NCBI RefSeq assembly: GCF_014193515.1
Contig: NZ_BLXX01000002.1
Location: 62,001 to 126,000, forward strand
Direction of reading: 5' to 3'
Source of the DNA: Geomonas silvestris
GTDB taxonomy: Bacteria; Desulfobacterota; Desulfuromonadia; Geobacterales; Geobacteraceae
DNA length: 64,000 nucleotides
A program made the position numbers and the translations under genes. Below, piece after piece: positions 1 through 8,477 of this stretch (position 1 is the first letter of the stretch; each line of letters starts with the position of its first letter). The notes beneath the pieces were generated by a model. That model made no database searches. It saw only the letters and a program-made list of their open reading frames with translations, and was not told the origin of the DNA.

Positions 1-38
1 GGTCGTGTCCCGCCTGCTCGGCGGTGACACGACCTTTT
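1..38 (+). terminator. Intrinsic terminator at the left edge
   Basis: A 9-bp perfect stem (GGTCGTGTC / GACACGACC) is followed by TTTT. It probably ends a plus-strand transcript entering from outside the window. The minus strand also reads AAAA before the stem, so it may serve msrA as well. Confidence 0.6.
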
Positions 39-59
39 CTGTTGATAACTCCCCTAAAC

Positions 60-689
60 CTAGTGCCCGGCCTGCTCCCCCCAGAGCTCTTTCAGCCGGT
101 GATCCCGCCCGCAGCTGGTACGGTAGTAACGGTAGCGCAGCGGGTTTTTCTTGTAGTAGTGCTGGTGGTACTCCTCGGCCGGATAGAAGGTGCTTGCCGG
201 CACGATCTCGGTCTGTATCGCTCCCGGCAGGCGCCGGCTCTGCTCCAGGGCCTCCTTGGACTGGAGCGCCAGGCGCCGCTGCTCCTCGTTGTGGTAGAAG
301 ATGGCGGTCCGGTACTGGTGCCCCACGTCGCAGAACTGGCGGTCCTTCACGGTGGGGTCCACGTTGTGCCAGTAGCGCTCCAAGAGCTTCTTATAGCCGA
401 TCCGCGACGGGTCGTAGAGTACCTGGACCGATTCGGCGTGCCCGGTCCCTCCCGCCGAGACCTCCTCGTAGGTCGGGTTCTTCTTCTGCCCCCCCGTGTA
501 GCCGGAGGTCACCGAAACCACCCCCGGGAGCTCGTCGAACGGGTGTTCCATGCACCAGAAGCACCCGCCGGCGAAGGTTGCCAACTGCAGGAGGGAAGCG
601 GGCCCCTGCTTCCCACCTGCAGCGGCGCCGGCCGGCTGGACGGTGCACAGGCTCGCCAGGATGACCCCCAGCAGTGCGATCGTTTTCAT
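60..689 (-). CDS. msrA: Peptide-methionine (S)-S-oxide reductase MsrA, exported
   Basis: 209 aa. It reduces the S-epimer of methionine sulfoxide in oxidised proteins. Residues 1-23 form a signal peptide (hydrophobic run, then AGA-type cleavage), so the enzyme should act in the periplasm or envelope. The catalytic motif GCFWCMEHPF is at about 42-51; the family norm is GCFWG/C-x-E, and the nucleophilic Cys43 is intact. A C-terminal Cys at about 193 (RTSCGRDHR) is a likely resolving cysteine. The length fits a family member plus signal peptide. The ATG at 689 has a GAGGGGG Shine-Dalgarno. It lies 52 bp downstream of msrB on the same strand, so the two probably form one repair operon covering both sulfoxide epimers. 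Confidence 0.93.
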   Translation of the reverse strand: MKTIALLGVILASLCTVQPAGAAAGGKQGPASLLQLATFAGGCFWCMEHPFDELPGVVSVTSGYTGGQKKNPTYEEVSAGGTGHAESVQVLYDPSRIGYKKLLERYWHNVDPTVKDRQFCDVGHQYRTAIFYHNEEQRRLALQSKEALEQSRRLPGAIQTEIVPASTFYPAEEYHQHYYKKNPLRYRYYRTSCGRDHRLKELWGEQAGH

Positions 690-741
690 GTTTCCCCCTC
701 GGCAGGTCCTCCTGCCCCGGGTCTCTAAACCTCCCGCGCCG

Positions 742-1290
742 CTACTTCGCCGTCGGCACGAAGCTGAGCGCCGCCGAGTTCATGCAGTAGCGCAGCCCGG
801 TCGGTTTGGGCCCGTCGTCGAACACGTGGCCCAGGTGACCGCCGCAACGCCGGCAGAGCACCTCGGTCCTGGTCGAAAAGAAGCTGCGATCGGTCTCGGT
901 CTTGACGTTCTCCGGGGCGATCGGTCTGGTAAAGCTGGGCCAGCCGGTGCCGGATTCGAACTTGTCCTCGGAGCGGTACAGGTCAAGGCCGCACCCGGCG
1001 CAGCGGTAGACGCCGTGTTCGTGGTTGTTCACGTACTTGTTGCTGAAAGGACGCTCCGTCCCCTTCTCACGCAGCACGTGGTACTGCTCGGGGGAAAGTA
1101 TCTTCTTCCATTCTTCCTTCGTTTTTACCACCTCGTCACTCATGACGTAGCTTCCTTTTTCTGCCGAGTAGACTCTGATCCGCGCCGCGGCGTCGGCGCT
1201 GCTGGTCATGAGGGCGCCGTTTTCTGAAACAAGAACCAGCGCGGTAATGCCCAGCAACAGCAGCCCGCTTAAAAGTCCCACGTATCTCAT
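742..1290 (-). CDS. msrB: Peptide-methionine (R)-S-oxide reductase MsrB, membrane-anchored or exported
   Basis: 182 aa from the ATG at 1290, chosen because AGGAGG sits just upstream; a longer open frame to 1521 lacks support. It reduces methionine-R-sulfoxide. An N-terminal hydrophobic segment (about 4-24) marks export or anchoring. The MsrB fold follows: zinc cysteine pairs CAGC and CRRC, the GTGWPSF segment, GGHLGHVFDDGP, and the catalytic RYCMNSAAL (usual form RYCINSASL) with Cys rather than selenocysteine. Head-to-tail with msrA, it gives a complete extracytoplasmic methionine repair pair. Confidence 0.93.
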   Translation of the reverse strand: MRYVGLLSGLLLLGITALVLVSENGALMTSSADAAARIRVYSAEKGSYVMSDEVVKTKEEWKKILSPEQYHVLREKGTERPFSNKYVNNHEHGVYRCAGCGLDLYRSEDKFESGTGWPSFTRPIAPENVKTETDRSFFSTRTEVLCRRCGGHLGHVFDDGPKPTGLRYCMNSAALSFVPTAK

Positions 1291-1536
1291 GACCCGCCTC
1301 CTTTGTTCTGCCGGCTGATTCCAGCAGCGGGTAGCACATGCAGGTACAAGAATATCACACCGGCCTAAAATCTTCACGGCCCTGTCAGGCACCGCGGGGA
1401 GCCCTGCAACTGAGTGTTTCGCTCTCAGCAATCGAGGGATGGCTAACGCGTTCACCGGCACACCTTGAACCACGGCGGCACCCGACTCGATTCGGTCGCA
1501 CCTTCCCTGCTGACAGAGCAAATATCGTGTAGATGC
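1291..1536. other. Intergenic stretch upstream of msrB and the diguanylate cyclase gene
   Basis: This is the first part of a 340-bp gap between divergently transcribed genes. Short open frames here have no ribosome-binding site and no recognisable domain. Apart from the promoter at 1537-1564, nothing clear is visible. Confidence 0.4.
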
Positions 1537-1564
1537 TTGTGCACGCCCGGCGGATGGTTATAAT
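1537..1564 (+). promoter_or_regulatory. Probable sigma-70 promoter of the diguanylate cyclase gene
   Basis: A consensus TATAAT at 1559-1564 is preceded by TTGTGC at 1537-1542 with a 16-bp spacer. It lies about 70 bp upstream of the GTG start at 1632. The -10 is perfect and the -35 partial. Confidence 0.5.
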
Positions 1565-1631
1565 GCTTTAATCTTTGTCAGTATCGCCAACCAGCTAACC
1601 GTGCCGAGCCGCGCAGCAAAGAGGTGGCCCC

Positions 1632-2669
1632 GTGAGTTCCCTGACGCAACTCCTCGTTTTCCTGGCCGGGCTCGTCATCGGCCTGGCACTTCTCCCCGCC
1701 CTGCGGCACGCCCTGAAGCGCGCGCGGTGGCCGCAGTTGCACGAGGCCCTCGAGCGCCTCTTCCCGGTCGCCCAGCTGGGGACGGTACCCCCCTTCGCCA
1801 AGAAGGAAGCGGTTGCCGAGCTCCTCCCCCCTCCCGACCCCGCCAGCCACCCGGTGGACCCGCGCGAGCAGCAGATCAACGACTCGGCACAGGCGGTGCG
1901 CAGCATCCTGCTCATCCTGACCGCGGTCATCGAGCGGACCGAGCAGGCGGCCAGCGAGTCATCCCTGGCGCTCAAAAAGCTGAGGGAGAGCTTCGAACGG
2001 GCCGGGCTCCCCGCCGAAGTGGCCGCCGCCACGTCCCGGCTCACCGAGCAGATCGACCGGATGGTCTCCAACAACGCAAGCCTCCGGGAGAAGCTCGCCA
2101 GCTCGCAGAAGATCCTCTCTGCACAGCAGCGCCAGATCGAGATGCTGCGCACCGCGGTCCTGGTGGACGGCATGACCCGGCTCGCCAACCGCAGCTACTT
2201 CGACGACAAGCTGGCCGAGATGCTCCGGTTGCGCCAACGCTACGACGAGACCTTTTTCCTGATCATCCTGGACGTGGATCACTTCAAGTCCATCAACGAC
2301 ACCCACGGCCACCAGGCGGGCGACCTGATCCTGAAGGGGGTGGCGCAGCAGCTCCGCACCACGCTGAGAGAGAGCGATTTCGTGGCCCGCTTCGGGGGGG
2401 ACGAATTCGCGGTGATCCTCATCAAGTCGACGCCGCAGGCAGCCGAGGCAGTGGCGCGCAAGCTCTGCAACAGCGTGCGCGAGCGCCGCTTCACCTTCGA
2501 AAATGTCGGCATCACGGTGACGCTCTCCGTCGGCGCCGCGGAGGCGACCGAGTTCGATACCGCCGAAAGCCTGGTGGAGCGCGCCGACGCCGCGCTGTAC
2601 CGGGTCAAAGAAGGAGGCCGAAACGGGGTCTTCTTCGCCGAGAACCCAGTTTCCGGACTCCTCTCCTGA
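1632..2669 (+). CDS. Membrane-anchored diguanylate cyclase (GGDEF)
   Basis: 345 aa, GTG start preceded by GAGGTGG. It should make cyclic di-GMP from two GTP. One N-terminal transmembrane helix (about 5-24) is followed by a long helical, coiled-coil-like linker (about 75-170) and a C-terminal GGDEF domain (about 175-340). The active-site GGDEF is intact at about 255-259. An inhibitory I-site R-x-x-D is present at about 246-249, exactly five residues upstream, so product feedback inhibition is expected. No ligand-binding domain is obvious. A c-di-GMP-type riboswitch lies elsewhere in this window (near 60.2 kb), although no direct link is shown. Confidence 0.92.
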   Translation: MSSLTQLLVFLAGLVIGLALLPALRHALKRARWPQLHEALERLFPVAQLGTVPPFAKKEAVAELLPPPDPASHPVDPREQQINDSAQAVRSILLILTAVIERTEQAASESSLALKKLRESFERAGLPAEVAAATSRLTEQIDRMVSNNASLREKLASSQKILSAQQRQIEMLRTAVLVDGMTRLANRSYFDDKLAEMLRLRQRYDETFFLIILDVDHFKSINDTHGHQAGDLILKGVAQQLRTTLRESDFVARFGGDEFAVILIKSTPQAAEAVARKLCNSVRERRFTFENVGITVTLSVGAAEATEFDTAESLVERADAALYRVKEGGRNGVFFAENPVSGLLS

Positions 2670-2800
2670 GCCGCCCCAGGCCTCCCCCGGGGCCCCGCCA
2701 CCGCCACGGTTAAAGTCCCTCCCCATTTTTCCGATTGAATAGCGTGCCGTTATCCTCAATAATGGCGCGTCTGTCGCTACGTTTCGGGAGGGTTTCCTCG

Positions 2801-3280
2801 ATGAAGAAAGTGCTTTTGTTCCTGCTGCTCTGCGCCTCCAGCGCCTCGGCCGAGTTCTACACCTGGAAGGACCGGGCAGGGACGGTCTTTTACACCAACA
2901 GCCTGCACGAGATCCCGGCCCGCTACCGCTCGCGCGCCATGCAGCTCGACGTCGCCACCGGGAAGAAGTTCCCCATCTCGGCAGCCGGCCAACCCGCCGG
3001 CACAGCCGCTCCGACGGCTACCGGAGCGCCCCCGGCTCCGCTTACGGTTGCCACTCCGGTACCCCTACCGACTCCCCCCCCGGCACCGACTCCCGCCGCC
3101 GGGCAGCCGGGGTCGGTCCAGCAGCTGCGGGCGTCGCAACCAGGTGCCGAGCAGCGCCCCGGTTTCACCATCGCCCCCAACAACCCGGCCCCCACCCCGG
3201 CGGTGAGCTCGACGCCCCGGATGCCGGCGCCGAAGCCGCGCACCCGGCCAGCTCGGGTGAGGAACCCGGAAGACGAGTAG
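2801..3280 (+). CDS. Exported DUF4124-type protein with Pro/Ala-rich tail
   Basis: 159 aa from the ATG at 2801 (GGGAGG upstream); an in-frame extension to 2735 is unlikely because the signal peptide begins at MKKVLLFLLL. A cleavable signal peptide (1-17) is followed by a short DUF4124-like segment (FYTWKDRAGTVFYTNS), a small domain common in exported proteobacterial proteins. The rest is a low-complexity Pro/Ala/Thr tail, probably disordered and periplasmic. Function is unknown. It is 22 bp upstream of the next small exported protein and may be co-transcribed with it. Confidence 0.75.
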   Translation: MKKVLLFLLLCASSASAEFYTWKDRAGTVFYTNSLHEIPARYRSRAMQLDVATGKKFPISAAGQPAGTAAPTATGAPPAPLTVATPVPLPTPPPAPTPAAGQPGSVQQLRASQPGAEQRPGFTIAPNNPAPTPAVSSTPRMPAPKPRTRPARVRNPEDE

Positions 3281-3302
3281 CGCGAGCGCCAAGGAGTCTG
3301 CC

Positions 3303-3644
3303 ATGGCTTACATCGTGAAAAGGATCGCAATCGCGGGGGCCGCCCTGCTCATTACCGGCGGCGCGGCGCAGGCGCAGGACCAGATGCTCTGCCGGGGAAC
3401 CATCACCAGCAAGCAGGGGAGCGGCTTGGTCGTAAAGACCTTTCGTTTCGAGGTGAGCGAGGTTTCCGGCAGGGAGGTGGGCGAGGTGCTCGAGAACTGC
3501 AAGAAGATCGCCCAGCAGCGGCAGAACAAGGCGGCGCGCTCGGCTCCGGGGATCCCCTTCCAGAAGTTTTCCGAGGTGGAGCTGCGCTGCAGCCGGGGGA
3601 GCGAGCAGCAGACCGTGAAGCGGCTTTTACAGACCGCACCCTAG
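3303..3644 (+). CDS. Small exported hypothetical protein
   Basis: 113 aa with a clear signal peptide (MAYIVKRIAIAG...AQA, cleavage near 24). The mature part has about 90 residues and three cysteines (MLCRG, LENCKK, ELRCSRG), which could form a disulfide in the periplasm. AAGGAG lies upstream of the ATG. I do not recognise the family. It follows the DUF4124 gene closely on the same strand. Confidence 0.65.
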   Translation: MAYIVKRIAIAGAALLITGGAAQAQDQMLCRGTITSKQGSGLVVKTFRFEVSEVSGREVGEVLENCKKIAQQRQNKAARSAPGIPFQKFSEVELRCSRGSEQQTVKRLLQTAP

Positions 3645-3818
3645 CAGTCAGGGCGGGGAGAGTGGCCGGTTCCTGCCCCGCCGGGCCTTCTGACAGCACG
3701 CGGGTCGGGCGCCCCGGCACCCCGATTAATTGTGTTTACAAATGTCGCAAACTGGTTATTCTTTCGCGGCAGGCAAACCAACCAGGGCGAGGGAGGTCGG
3801 ACGCCCGGAGGACGCGCC

Positions 3819-4049
3819 ATGGCGACTGGCTGGTCGAACTACCAAGTCACCCAGGGTTACCTGGAATGGTTTTACTACGTGAAGTTCGCCGCGGTCAGCG
3901 CCATCGCCGTCGGCTTTGCCTGTTTTTCCCTCTCCCGGGTCAGGACAGCGCTGAAAGGCTCGGCGCGGCGCACGGCACCCGGAAAAGCGCGCCCCGCAAC
4001 CGACAGCTCTCCGCCAACCGGCTCAAACCGGCACCCCAGCTCGTCCTAA
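3819..4049 (+). CDS. Small single-pass membrane protein, hypothetical
   Basis: 76 aa from the ATG at 3819, chosen for the CGGAGGA ribosome-binding site 8 bp upstream. A single transmembrane helix (about 22-40, VKFAAVSAIAVGFACFSL) is followed by a basic, Ser/Pro-rich cytoplasmic-type tail. No family is recognised. It converges on the minus-strand membrane protein that ends at 4061. Confidence 0.5.
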   Translation: MATGWSNYQVTQGYLEWFYYVKFAAVSAIAVGFACFSLSRVRTALKGSARRTAPGKARPATDSSPPTGSNRHPSSS

Positions 4050-4060
4050 GCTCCCGCCCG

Positions 4061-4495
4061 TCAGTCCCTGCGCACCGCGTAGTCCGCCAAGGCAACCGTT
4101 TCGGCGCTCGCCGACGCGCTCGCGTCCCCCCCCACCTGCCGCCGGGCAAAACCGTCGTCGCTTACGATCACCACCCCCAACGCCGCACAGAAGATGATGG
4201 CTACCCCGACCGCACGCACCAAGAGGTAGGTGTTGTGCTTGAGGATACGGTCGAGGTACCAGCTCACCAAGAGAACCGCGAGGCTCCCCGAAAGCAGTTT
4301 GCAGAGCGGGACCACCCGCAGCGCCATGAGGTACTTGACCAGCAGCGCCAGCGAACCGGACATGATGGCGGGCCAGAAGACCAGGTGGATACCAAGTCCC
4401 CAGGTCATGCCGGAGAAGAGGGCCTGAACGACCTCCTCGGAAAGCACGCGGCACAGTGACACGAACACACAGAGCGTTGCCAAGAACTGTTCCAT
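4061..4495 (-). CDS. Multi-pass membrane protein, hypothetical
   Basis: 144 aa from the ATG at 4495, which has GAGGAGGT upstream; the open frame extends to 4612 but without a start signal. About four hydrophobic segments are visible (near 4-22, 28-48, 60-80 and 90-110), with an Ala/Ser-rich hydrophilic C-terminus. I do not recognise the family. The gene is isolated between convergent and divergent neighbours. Confidence 0.6.
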   Translation of the reverse strand: MEQFLATLCVFVSLCRVLSEEVVQALFSGMTWGLGIHLVFWPAIMSGSLALLVKYLMALRVVPLCKLLSGSLAVLLVSWYLDRILKHNTYLLVRAVGVAIIFCAALGVVIVSDDGFARRQVGGDASASASAETVALADYAVRRD

Positions 4496-4785
4496 TGCGA
4501 GTACCTCCTCTGTTAGAGGCTTACCTAGATGATAGCCGGCTGCAGTCGTTTGTACAGTGAGGCCGAGACTGGCTCTGTATCTGCCTCCTCCCGACGGCAG
4601 CAAGATCAGCATGCTTTCCGGGCTGATACTGTCCGGCGCCTTGCGGGTGCGAATTCCTGAGTCAAGAGTTGCCGGCGCGGCCTGTTGATAATTACGTTTT
4701 TTTTTGCCGTCGATGTGCTATGGTAAACGCCAGTTTTTCCAGCAACCCCTTACGGACCCGCACCCGTGCTTTTATCGGTATCGAC

Positions 4786-6597
4786 ATGACCCGGCGCTTC
4801 AGGCAACACGACGCGCCACCGGCAACAGCCCCCATCCTCAGGCGCTTCCCCACTCTCACGCAGTTGAGGGGCCTTCTCCTCGCCTGGCTCCTGGTGTCGC
4901 TCGGTCTTCTGGCTGCTGCGGCGGCCCGGGCCGAGACCCCTGCCACCGGCGAGAGCCGTACCGTGATCGTCGGCGGCAACCGGGCCTACCCCCCCTACGA
5001 GTTTCTCGACGCCGACGGCAAGCCCGCCGGCTACAACGTGGACCTCACCCGCGCCATCGCCGACGTGATGGGGATGAAGGTGGAGTTCCGCTTCGGAGCC
5101 TGGTCCACCCTGCGCAACGACCTCACCGAAGGGACCATCGACATCCTGCAGGGGATCTCCTACTCCGAGGAGCGCACCCGGACGCTCGACTTCTCGCCGC
5201 CGCACACCATCGTGCACCACGCCATCTTCGCCCGGCGCGGCACCAAGCCGGTCGACAATCTGGAGGAGCTGCGCGGCAGGAAGGTGGTGGTCTTCCGCGA
5301 CGGGATCATGCACGACTCGCTGGTGCACCTAGGCTTTGGCCCGGAACTGCTACTCACCGACTCCCCCGCCGAGGCGCTGCGGCTATTGGCCGCGGGGCGC
5401 TGCGACTACGCGGCGCTGGCGAGCCTCCCCGGGATGTTCCTGATCCAGCAGCTGCACCTGACCAACGTCGTCCCGGTCGCGAAGAACGTCGCCGCCGAGA
5501 AGTACGGCTACGCCGTCGCCAAGGGTAACCACGAACTTTTGACCCGCTTCAGCGAAGGGCTCGCCATCCTGCAGCAGACCGGGCAGTACCAGGCGATCTA
5601 CGACCGCTGGCTCGGCCCCCACGAGCAGCAGCGCTTCCCCCGCGAGAAGGTGATCAAGTACGGCTCGATGGTGCTGTTGCCGCTTTTGGTGATCCTCATC
5701 GCCACCGCGGCCTGGTCGCACACCTTGAAGCGCCGGGTCGAAGAGCGCACCGAGGAGCTGGCCCGCCAGGTCGCCGAGCGCAACCGCGCCTACGAGGAGC
5801 TGAGGCTGCACCAGGACAAACTGATCCAGGCCGACAAGATGGCGACCCTGGGGGTGCTGGTCGCCGGGGTGGCCCACGAGGTGAACAACCCCAACGGGCT
5901 CATCCTCTTGAACCTCCCCATCCTCAAAGACGTCTACCAGGACGCCCTGGAGACCCTGGAGGCGCGCTACCGCGAACAGGGGGACTTCCTGGTGGCCGGG
6001 CTTCCCTACTCGCGCATGCGTGACGAGGTCCCCCAGATGCTCGCCGATATGTCCGACGGGGCCGCGCGCATCAAGCGCATCGTCGAGGACCTGAAGGACT
6101 ACGCCCGCCAGGATTCCGTGGTGCGCCGGGAGCCCTTCGACCTGAACGCCGTGGCCCAGGCCGCGGTGCGCCTGGTGGATACCTCGCTCAGGCGCGCCAC
6201 CACCCGCTTCGAGACGATCTACTGCACGCCGCTTCCCCAGGTAAGCGGCAACGCGCTGCGCATCGAACAGGTGGTGGTGAACCTCTTGATCAACGCCTGC
6301 CAGGCACTCCCCTCAAACGAACGCGGCATCTTCCTCGCCACCGGCTACGACCTCGAGGCGGGCGAGGTGCGGCTGACCATACGGGACGAAGGGATCGGGA
6401 TCCCCCAGGAATCGCTGGGGCGGCTCACCGACCCGTTTTTCACCACCAAGCGCGAAAGCGGCGGCACCGGCCTGGGGCTCTCCATCTCGGCCGGGATCGT
6501 CCAGGAGCACGGCGGGAGCCTGAGCTTCGACTCCCCCCCCGGCCAGGGGACCACGGCTACCCTCACGCTCCCCCTATTTAACGAGGAGAACGCCTAG
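4786..6597 (+). CDS. Sensor histidine kinase with periplasmic SBP_bac_3 domain
   Basis: About 603 aa. A signal-anchor helix is followed by a periplasmic bacterial solute-binding domain of family 3 (about 55-285, starting VIVGGNRAYPPYEFLD), a transmembrane helix (about 300-320), a coiled coil, HisKA with H-box GVAHEVNNPNG, and HATPase with N box NLLINACQALP, G1 DEGIGIP and GTGLGLSIS. It therefore senses a small periplasmic ligand directly and phosphorylates a partner. The stop codon abuts the ATG of the NtrC-type regulator, its obvious partner. The start is uncertain: ATGs at 4720 and 4786 are both weakly preceded, and 4786 gives the more usual signal-anchor. Two dicarboxylate symporter genes follow, suggesting but not proving a C4-dicarboxylate ligand. 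Confidence 0.9.
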   Translation: MTRRFRQHDAPPATAPILRRFPTLTQLRGLLLAWLLVSLGLLAAAAARAETPATGESRTVIVGGNRAYPPYEFLDADGKPAGYNVDLTRAIADVMGMKVEFRFGAWSTLRNDLTEGTIDILQGISYSEERTRTLDFSPPHTIVHHAIFARRGTKPVDNLEELRGRKVVVFRDGIMHDSLVHLGFGPELLLTDSPAEALRLLAAGRCDYAALASLPGMFLIQQLHLTNVVPVAKNVAAEKYGYAVAKGNHELLTRFSEGLAILQQTGQYQAIYDRWLGPHEQQRFPREKVIKYGSMVLLPLLVILIATAAWSHTLKRRVEERTEELARQVAERNRAYEELRLHQDKLIQADKMATLGVLVAGVAHEVNNPNGLILLNLPILKDVYQDALETLEARYREQGDFLVAGLPYSRMRDEVPQMLADMSDGAARIKRIVEDLKDYARQDSVVRREPFDLNAVAQAAVRLVDTSLRRATTRFETIYCTPLPQVSGNALRIEQVVVNLLINACQALPSNERGIFLATGYDLEAGEVRLTIRDEGIGIPQESLGRLTDPFFTTKRESGGTGLGLSISAGIVQEHGGSLSFDSPPGQGTTATLTLPLFNEENA

Positions 6598-8001
6598 ATG
6601 ACCGAAGCACTGGTACCTCATTTCTCCATCTTGCTGGTCGACGACGAACCGGCCTGGCTCCGCTCGGTGAGCCTCACCCTGGCGCGCGCCGGCATCAACA
6701 ACATCCTCACCGCCTCCGACAGCCGGGAGGTCCCCGAGATCCTCTCGCGCGGCCAGGTGAGGCTCGTGCTCCTGGACCTTACCATGCCGCACCTCCCCGG
6801 CGAGGCACTGCTCACCATGATCTCCGAGCAACATCCCGAGATCCTCACCATCGTGGTGAGCGGCATGAACCAGATCGAGACTGCGGTGCGCTGCATGAGG
6901 CTTGGGGCCTTCGACTACTTCGTGAAGACCGTCGAGGAAGACCGCCTGGTGACCGGCGTCCTGCGCGCCATCCGGATGCTCGAACTGGAGCGCGAGAACC
7001 AGGCGATCTCGGACCGCATCCTCTCGAACCAACTGCGCCACCCCGAGGCCTTCGTGAACATCGTCACGGCCGACCGCACCATGCTCGGGATCTTCGGCTA
7101 CATCGAGGCGGTGGCGGTGAGCCGGCAGCCGCTTTTGATCACCGGCGAAAGCGGGGTGGGGAAGGAGCTGGTGGCGCGCGCGGTGCACACCCTCTCCGGC
7201 GCCTCCGGCCCGCTCGTCGCGGTGAACGTGGCGGGGCTCGACGACACCGTCTTCGCCGATACCCTGTTCGGCCACGTGCGCGGCGCCTACACCGGCGCCG
7301 AACAGGCCCGGCGCGGCATGATCGAGGAGGCGACCGACGGGACCCTGTTCCTCGACGAGATCGGCGACCTCTCCATCCCGAGCCAGGTGAAGCTCTTGCG
7401 CCTGTTGCAGGAGGGTGAGTACTTCCCGCTGGGAAGCGACCGCCCCAAGAGACTCAAGGCGCGGGTCATCGTGGCGACCCACCGCGACCTGAAGGCCAAG
7501 GAGGAGCAGGGGGCCTTCCGGCGCGACCTCTTCTACCGCCTGCGCACCCACCAGATCCTTTTGCCGCCCCTGCGCGAGCGCCCCGGCGACATCCCGCTCC
7601 TTCTCGACTACTTCCTGGCCGAGGCCGCCGAGTCGCTGGGGAAGAAGAAGCCGACCCCCCCCAAGGAGCTCGCCCAGCTGCTTGCCACCTACAGCTTCCC
7701 CGGCAACATACGGGAGCTGCGGGCCATGGTCTACGACGCGGTGAGCGTGCACCGCGAGCGCATCCTCTCGCTCGACACCTTCATCAAGGCGATCGGCCCG
7801 GCCAAAGAGCAGCCGCCGCCCGCCGCGGCCCAGGACCACAACCTGTTCTCCGGGCTGGAACGCCTCCCCACCTTCGGCGAGGCAGCCGACCTCCTGGTCA
7901 CCGAGGCCCTGGCCCGCTCCGGCGGCAACCAGACCATCGCTGCCCGCCTCCTGGGGATCTCCCAACCCGCCCTCAGCAAGCGTCTCTCGGCGCGCGGCTA
8001 G
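6598..8001 (+). CDS. Sigma-54-dependent response regulator (NtrC/DctD type)
   Basis: 467 aa. The receiver domain (about 8-120) has acidic pocket VDDEP, phospho-acceptor in LLDLTMP and Lys in FVKTVEED. The AAA+ domain (about 145-380) has Walker A GESGVGKE, sigma-54-contacting loop GAYTGAEQARRG, Walker B GTLFLDEIGDLS and arginine-finger region FRRDLFYRLR. A Fis-type helix-turn-helix closes the protein (ARSGGNQTIAARLLGISQP). All parts needed to activate sigma-54 promoters are present. It is translationally adjacent to the kinase. The next two plus-strand transcription units, both dctA-like, each have a sigma-54 promoter with paired upstream palindromes, which makes them the best candidate targets (inference). 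Confidence 0.95.
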   Translation: MTEALVPHFSILLVDDEPAWLRSVSLTLARAGINNILTASDSREVPEILSRGQVRLVLLDLTMPHLPGEALLTMISEQHPEILTIVVSGMNQIETAVRCMRLGAFDYFVKTVEEDRLVTGVLRAIRMLELERENQAISDRILSNQLRHPEAFVNIVTADRTMLGIFGYIEAVAVSRQPLLITGESGVGKELVARAVHTLSGASGPLVAVNVAGLDDTVFADTLFGHVRGAYTGAEQARRGMIEEATDGTLFLDEIGDLSIPSQVKLLRLLQEGEYFPLGSDRPKRLKARVIVATHRDLKAKEEQGAFRRDLFYRLRTHQILLPPLRERPGDIPLLLDYFLAEAAESLGKKKPTPPKELAQLLATYSFPGNIRELRAMVYDAVSVHRERILSLDTFIKAIGPAKEQPPPAAAQDHNLFSGLERLPTFGEAADLLVTEALARSGGNQTIAARLLGISQPALSKRLSARG

Positions 8002-8160
8002 CCCGCGCCCGGGGGCTCGCCCCCTTCTTTGCAGAGCCCTACTCCCCTCTTACCAAACGTCAGTTGGTTTTTACCCCTCGGAAAGCGGCGCAAAAATCAA
8101 CCGGCGTCTCTCTTAATGAGGGGCATTCCCGTCACAAAGCACCGGTCCAAAGCAATAGTC

Positions 8161-8192
8161 ATAACCCAGGTTATAGCCATAACGTGGGTTAT
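8161..8192. promoter_or_regulatory. Tandem ATAAC-N4-GTTAT palindromes, probable enhancer for the first dctA
   Basis: Two 14-bp palindromes, ATAACCCAGGTTAT (8161-8174) and ATAACGTGGGTTAT (8179-8192), start 18 bp apart. They end about 150 bp upstream of the -24 GG of a sigma-54 promoter. The same arrangement recurs before the second dctA. A dimeric Fis-HTH activator would be expected to bind such sites. Confidence 0.75.
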
Positions 8193-8341
8193 ATCGGCGC
8201 AACCAGCCGCAAGTAAAGCTATTTTTTCGACCAGCTCTACCAGCCTCCGGTATACGGTTATACCCTTTACCCTCCAAGACCCAATGGTACGTATACGGCG
8301 AAATCGCGCTCCTAACTGAGAACCACGCAGGTTATACCCCT

Positions 8342-8358
8342 TGGTACGCTAGTTGCTA
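8342..8358 (+). promoter_or_regulatory. Sigma-54 (-24/-12) promoter of the first dctA
   Basis: TGGTACG-N4-TTGCTA with exactly 10 nt between GG (8343-8344) and GC (8355-8356), matching the TGGCACG-N4-TTGCW consensus closely. Transcription would start near 8368, about 110 nt before the dctA ATG. Confidence 0.8.
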
Positions 8359-8477
8359 ACATCGTTTTAAATTCTGCCGCGGCGGGTTGCCACCAAAAGC
8401 ACAAATCGGCGGCCGGCAACGGTCCTACAGACGGGAAAAACAAAAGAAGTTCACTTTTTGGCATAAAGGAGAAGGAC

